The notes under the pieces are model-generated. The model ran no database searches and was not told where the DNA came from. It was given only the letters and a program-made list of their open reading frames with translations. A DNA stretch of 64,000 bases from Rhinopithecus roxellana (taxonomy: Eukaryota > Chordata > Mammalia > Primates > Cercopithecidae): contig NC_044564.1 of the NCBI RefSeq assembly GCF_007565055.1, forward strand, positions 80,868,563 through 80,932,562, given 5' to 3'. Position 1 is the first letter of the stretch; each line of letters starts with the position of its first letter. The position numbers and the translations under genes were made by a program. Shown piece after piece: positions 59,136 to 64,000 of this stretch.

Positions 59136-61868
59136 TGTGAATGTGAACTTTGCAAACCTTAAAAATAATTCTACATCTTTCCAAATATTTGGTTGAACCA
59201 TATGAAATTGTTGATGTTTGACAGTCCTCAACCCACAAAATGGCAATTTCCTATGGGTCAACTTAATACAAAACCATATAACTGATATTTTGATATTTCC
59301 ATAAATAACAATAGAATCTTATTATAAAACCTCAACTATGGAAAATTAATCTTCATTCAATGAATAAAATAACTGGGTCTCAGAGTGGACTCTAAAACCT
59401 ATACTACTTCTTTTCAATACTGACCTGTCACTCATCCATCTAGCAACCAAGACCAATAATTACTGGAAATGCTACTAAGCACTTTTACACCAGCATAAAC
59501 AATTTTCTATGATGAGATCATTGCTGCTATAGAACTAGAAGGTGTAATCAAGTCATTTTACATGTAGAATAAAGGCCTTTTACATGTATAATAAAGTCAC
59601 ATAATAAGCATCTCCAAGGACAGGAGGGTAGTGGACTATTTATTGGCAAAATTCCCTAACTCTTACTGTATTTAGAAAGTGGTATATTTTCAGAAATCTA
59701 CTTTTGAAGAAATCCTTGTGTATTTAAAGAATCATATAAGTTTTTAAAACTCAAAATGTTCTGTGTCTTTTATTTATGTTGAAGTAACATATGGTATGTT
59801 ACATTTATCTTTTGGCAGTTCCCTTCACCTGGGCATCATCCACTATAGGAAGAGCAGGCACATCTCATTTGAACAAACTCCTTGAGATTGGAGTAGAGTC
59901 AAGACTTGGGTGAAATTAATACCTTTTCTGACCTGGGCCATCAGTACTACCAGTCTGGATCTTGAGGCTGTTTCCATTCAATATTTATATTAGCAGACAT
60001 CTGACCAAGCATTAGTTGTTAAAATGACAGTCACAGTACAATTAGTAATTAGATGACACCATTGACCAGAAAAATCCTGAAAGAAAGACTAAGCTTTCTT
60101 GTCAAGAAATTCAAACCAAAACTGAAGCTCATTTTTTTTGGAAATCCAAAACAAAAAGTTAATTATTTCTGAAACTGTCATCATTTTAAAAAAAAGGTCT
60201 TAGTTTATCTGTATGAGTTTTTATTTCTCTGTCAATCTTAGTTGTAAAATATCCTTTCTCTCTTCTGTTTTGAGTGTCAGGATGTTGCAAGCAATTCGAT
60301 TACAATGCACTACTCCTGAAAAAAGGTAAAATAAAGTACATATGGAAATCTGCAATTATAATCACACCCCCAAATGTGAAAAAAGAATTAATGATAATCT
60401 TAATACACTTGTTTCAATCCCCTTCAGCCTGACAAGTGGTAGTGAAGAAAGTTCACTGTGACTTTTAAAATCAGAGACATTTTAATGGCATATATGGATA
60501 GTTTCTGCTTGAACTCAGCTTAGAAAAATATTCTGAGTTTTCAAGGAAATACAGAGTATGATTTTCACACACATCACTTTCTTTAATTCAGAATCAATGC
60601 AGATGAACAGTTTCATTGTGGAGTACCAATTATTACATGAATAAATGTTATGGTAAAATTTGGTTTTCATTTTTGTCAATAGATTTTCATTGTATTTCAA
60701 GTATAAACTAATCTACATTGTTAATATGTAACAAAATTTGTATTTTCAGGTAAATATCTTCTACCAGATGTTCTATAAATTCTATTAAATGACTATAATT
60801 TACAGCAGTCTACATAGAATTCTGAAACAAAAACACTACATTCCAACGTAAGTTAAAAGAGAAGAAAGGAGATACAGAAAAATGCCAATAGCTCATATTT
60901 ATAAAATACAAAGTTTATAAACATTAACTTAGTAATGAGGTAAATGTGTATCTCTGTCTTACATTTACTCAAATAAGGTGTATCTATGAAATTTCTTCAA
61001 AAATATTCAGAATTACATATGTACAGACTATGGTTCTAAAAACACACAGCTCAAATTTAATGAGCTAAAAATGTGTTAACATGTATACCCTTTAGATCTT
61101 TCATATTTTATGTATTTCTAGAAAACATCAGCAGCCCAATTGTATAACAAAACTAAATATGCTTAATTTTCCACCACTTATTAAAAATTTCACTTTAAAA
61201 AGGCCTCAAATTTCAATGCTTATATTGTATCATGAAGCAGAAAAACAAATGGAACTGAATTACAGTGGCTAACTGTTCTTTTGGAGTCCCTTCTAAAGAA
61301 GTGAATAATGGTATTGAAATGGTTTCTTACATGTTATTTTGAACTCCGAGTTTCCTTGGATTTTGTATGCGCTTTGGAGAGCTTTTGATCTTTTATAAGT
61401 ATATTTCAAAGCACCAAAAGATGGAATTGTTTTCCTACTTTCATTTAGTACCTGAAGCAAAATTACAAATGTTTTAAATAGCAGTTTGCCATAGCATCAA
61501 GAGAAACATGGGCCTCAACTACCAATGTAAGCTTTTCACAATCTTATTTTCTTTGTTCACAATTATGGAACATGAAATATGGTATCTTGGGTTAGAAAAG
61601 TGAGGAATAAAAAACTCTTGTCCTTGAGGCTTTTAAAATTAAAATGTAACAAAGGCATCTATAAGTAATAGAGTATCCATTGATGAAAACATACAAGCAA
61701 GCATGTAATACAAAGATATACATATATATTTAAACTCAATCAAAATAGAAAACAGACTAAAACAAAAATAAGCAGAGAAAATGCAAATTGGACAGGATCA
61801 GATGAGGCAAGACATTTTTCTTGGATATACTGAGTATTAAACCATGATTTGAACCAGGCTTTGAAGTA
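59136..61868. other. AT-rich unique DNA
   Basis: No gene, RNA gene or clear repeat over about 2.7 kb. A small direct duplication (ttttacatgta, 22-bp period) lies near 59556-59596. Confidence 0.5.
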
Positions 61869-62176
61869 GGATGGGTGCGGTGGCTCACACCTGTAATCAA
61901 TCCCAGCACTTAGAGAGGCCGAGACGGGTGGATCACCTGAGGTCCAGAGTTTGAGACCAAACTGACCGATTTGGTGAAGCCCCATCTCTACTAAAAATAC
62001 AAAAATTAGCTAGGTGTGGTGGTGGCCACCTGTAGTCCCAGCTACTCAGGAGGCTGAGGCAGGAGAATTGCTTGAATCCAGGAGGTAGAGGTCGCAGTAA
62101 GCCGAGATCATGCCACTGAACTCCAGCCTGGGCAACAGAGCCAGACTCCATCTCAACAACAACAACAACAAAAAGC
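61869..62176 (+). mobile_element. AluS-like with (CAA)n tail, plus strand
   Basis: Starts ggatgggtgcggtggctca and ends tccatctcaacaacaacaac. A small caat duplication sits near the start (tgtaatcaatccc). No clear target duplication was found by eye. Confidence 0.95.
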
Positions 62177-62259
62177 ACAACGTATTAGTGGAGAATATCT
62201 GGCATAAAAAAAGAAAAATGTTTTTGTTTAGTTTATACCTAGTATAGAATATAAAAGAG

Positions 62260-62497
62260 AAATAGAAAAATGACTTAGTTTTTCCTCAAGTTTCATCATG
62301 TTATTGCATATGGCAGGATTTACTTCCTTATTAAGGCTGAATAATATTCCACTCTAGTGTATATCACCACAATTTTTGTATTCATTCATCTGTCTATGGA
62401 CATTTAGGTTATTTCAACATTTTGGCTATTGTAAATAATGCTGTAATCAACATGAAATTCTGAATATCTCTTCAGGTTTCCGACTTCAAATCTTTTG
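62260..62497 (-). mobile_element. Old L1M ORF2 fragment, minus strand
   Basis: tggcaggatttacttcctta, aggctgaataatattccact, catctgtctatggacattta and ggctattgtaaataatgctg are the reverse complement of the ORF2 3' region. A younger L1 3' end abuts it, suggesting a nested insertion. Confidence 0.85.
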
Positions 62498-62719
62498 TTA
62501 ACTTTAATTTTTTATTTGAATAGGTTTTGGGGGAACATGTGGTGTTTGGTTACATTGATAGGTTCTTTAGTGGTGCTTTTGAGATTTTGGTGCACCCACG
62601 ACCTAAGCAGTGTACACTGTAACCAGTGGGTAGTCCTTTATGCATCACTTCCCTCCCACCCTTTCACCAGAGTCCTCAAAGTCCACTGTATCATTCTGAT
62701 GTCTTTGCGACCTCAGAGC

Positions 62720-64000
62720 TTAGCTCCCACTTATGAGTGAGATCATGCAATGTTTGTTTTTCCATTGTTCAGCTACTACATTTAGAGTAATGGTCTCCAA
62801 CTCCATCCAGCTTGCAGCAAATCCCATTATTGTGTTCCTTTTTATGGCCGAGTGGTATCCCAGGTATATATATATGTACATGTATATATGCATACACATA
62901 CACACACACCACATTTTCTTTATCCACTCATTGATGGATGGGCATCTGGGCTGGTTCCATAGTTTTGTTACTGTAAAATGTTCTGCTATAAACATGCATG
63001 TGCAAGTATCTTTTCCATATAATGACTTCTTTTCCTCGTAGATCCCAAGAGTGGGATTGCTGGATCAAATGGTAGTTCTTTAAGGAATCTCCATAGTTTT
63101 TCATAGTGGTTGTACCACTTTACATTCTCACAGGCAGCGTAAAAGTGTTCCCTTTTCCCATATCCACGCCAACATCTATTATTTTTTGATTTTTTGATTA
63201 TGGCGTCCTTGAAGGAGTAAGGTGGTATCACACTGTAGTTTTGATTTGCATTTCCCTGATAATCATGTTGGGCATTTTTTCATATGTTTGTTGGCCATTT
63301 GTATATCTTCTTTTGAGAACTGTCTTTTAATGCCCTTAGCCCACTTTCGGATGGGATTGTTTTTTCTTGCTGATTTGTTTAGAGTTCCTTGTAGATTCTA
63401 GATTTTAGTCCTTCATCAGATGAATAGTTTGTGAAGGCTTTTCTCCCACTCTGTGGGTTGTCTGTTTGTCCTGCTGATTATTTCTTTTGCTCTGCAGAAG
63501 CTTTTTAGTTTAAGTCTCATCCTTTTATCTTTGTTTTTGTTGCCTTTGCTTTTGGGTTCTTAGTCACGAAGTTTCTGCCTAAGCCAATGTCTAGAAGAGT
63601 TTTTTCAATGTTATCTTTTAGGATTTTTATGGTTTCTGGTCTTAGATTTAAGTCTTTGATCCATCTTGAGTTAATTTTTGTAAAAGGTAAGAGATGAGAT
63701 CCTTCTACATTCTTCTACATGTGGCTTTCCAATTATCCCAGCACCATTTGTTGAATAAGGTGTCCTTTCCTCACTTAACATTTTTGTTTGTTTAGTGGAA
63801 GTTCAGTCAGATTTAAGAATTTCGCTTTATTTCTGGGTTCTCTATTCTGTTCCATTGATCTATGTGTCTATTTTTATACCAGTACCATGTTGTTTTGGTG
63901 ACTAGAGCCGTATAGTATAGTTTAAAGTCGGGAAACGTGATGTCTCCAGATTTGTTCTATTTGTTTAGTCTTGACTGGCTATCTGGGCTCTCTTTTGGTT
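62720..64000 (-). pseudogene. Decayed L1 ORF2 C-terminal half, partial
   Basis: Reads MFIAEHFTVTKLWNQPRCPS near 62995 and NNRCWRGYGK near 63190, recognisable ORF2p C-terminal blocks. The Cys-rich motif has lost its second Cys (CGE region changed to YGK). Frameshifts and stops are frequent. The rest lies outside the window. Confidence 0.9.
62862..62911. repeat. TA/CA microsatellite inside L1 ORF2
   Basis: tatatatatatgtacatgta passes into cacacacacacc; an expansion inside the decayed ORF2. Confidence 0.88.

Larger units (their letters stand above)
62498..64000 (-). mobile_element. L1 (L1PB/L1MA-like) 3' part, runs off right edge
   Basis: 3'UTR (aggttttgggggaacatgtg, gataggttctttagtggtgc, ccaccctttcaccagagtcc), then ORF2 from about 62720 rightward in reverse complement. 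It carries a decayed C-terminal end, the Cys-rich region (CWRGYGKREHF...) and blocks upstream of it. Many stops. The element continues beyond the window. Confidence 0.93.

Overview
The window is repeat-dense, AT-rich primate nuclear DNA with no recognisable host protein-coding gene, tRNA gene, CpG island of unique sequence or bacterial/phage gene. Three young AluY copies (11636-11945, 25946-26261, 32267-32584, all minus strand) share variants typical of Old World monkey AluY: cccgtctcggcc in place of cccgcctcggcc, and aggcttgagcc in place of aggcgtgagcc. The intact-looking L1 copies keep 5'UTR sequence absent from the youngest human L1. I infer an Old World monkey (macaque/baboon/guenon-like) intergenic or deep-intronic segment.

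Layout. 1-8.5 kb: unique AT-rich DNA, half a MADE1 mariner element, an MLT1-type MaLR LTR, CA microsatellites and one unassigned ancient repeat. 8.5-13 kb: five Alus or Alu pieces, a decayed L1 ORF2 fragment and two MIRs, one split by an Alu. 15.5-19.1 kb: a tiny 5'-truncated L1, a Charlie-type DNA MITE, an L1 whose 5'UTR is joined directly to its 3' end, and a MIR. 19.6-32.6 kb: a 42-nt T tract, a 35-bp tandem array, more Alus, MIRs and old L1 pieces. 34.7-37.4 kb: an Alu and a young L1 with a twin-priming inversion. 38.4 kb: a near-perfect 36-bp-arm hairpin. 43.7-49.3 kb: a 5.6-kb L1 with perfect target-site duplications, ORF1 broken by one nonsense codon and ORF2 by two frameshifts. 49.7-54.1 kb: old L1M/L1ME carrying a 40-nt 5S rRNA-derived insertion and a Tigger-type DNA transposon. 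54.1-57.6 kb: a young L1 that is complete at its 5' end but lacks its 3' half, fused to an older L1 and flanked by half an Alu. 58-64 kb: old L1, MIR, Alu, and an L1 running off the right edge.

Nothing here works as a conventional operon or gene set. The coding logic is that of LINE-1: ORF1p (RNA chaperone) and ORF2p (endonuclease/reverse transcriptase), with Alus and the 5S fragment as probable trans-mobilised passengers. Every L1 copy seen is disrupted. The items most worth a second look are the 38.4-kb hairpin, the tailless 5S retroinsertion, the 3'-truncated L1 with its 5'UTR and antisense ORF0 remnant, the internally deleted L1, and the inverted pairs of young L1s.
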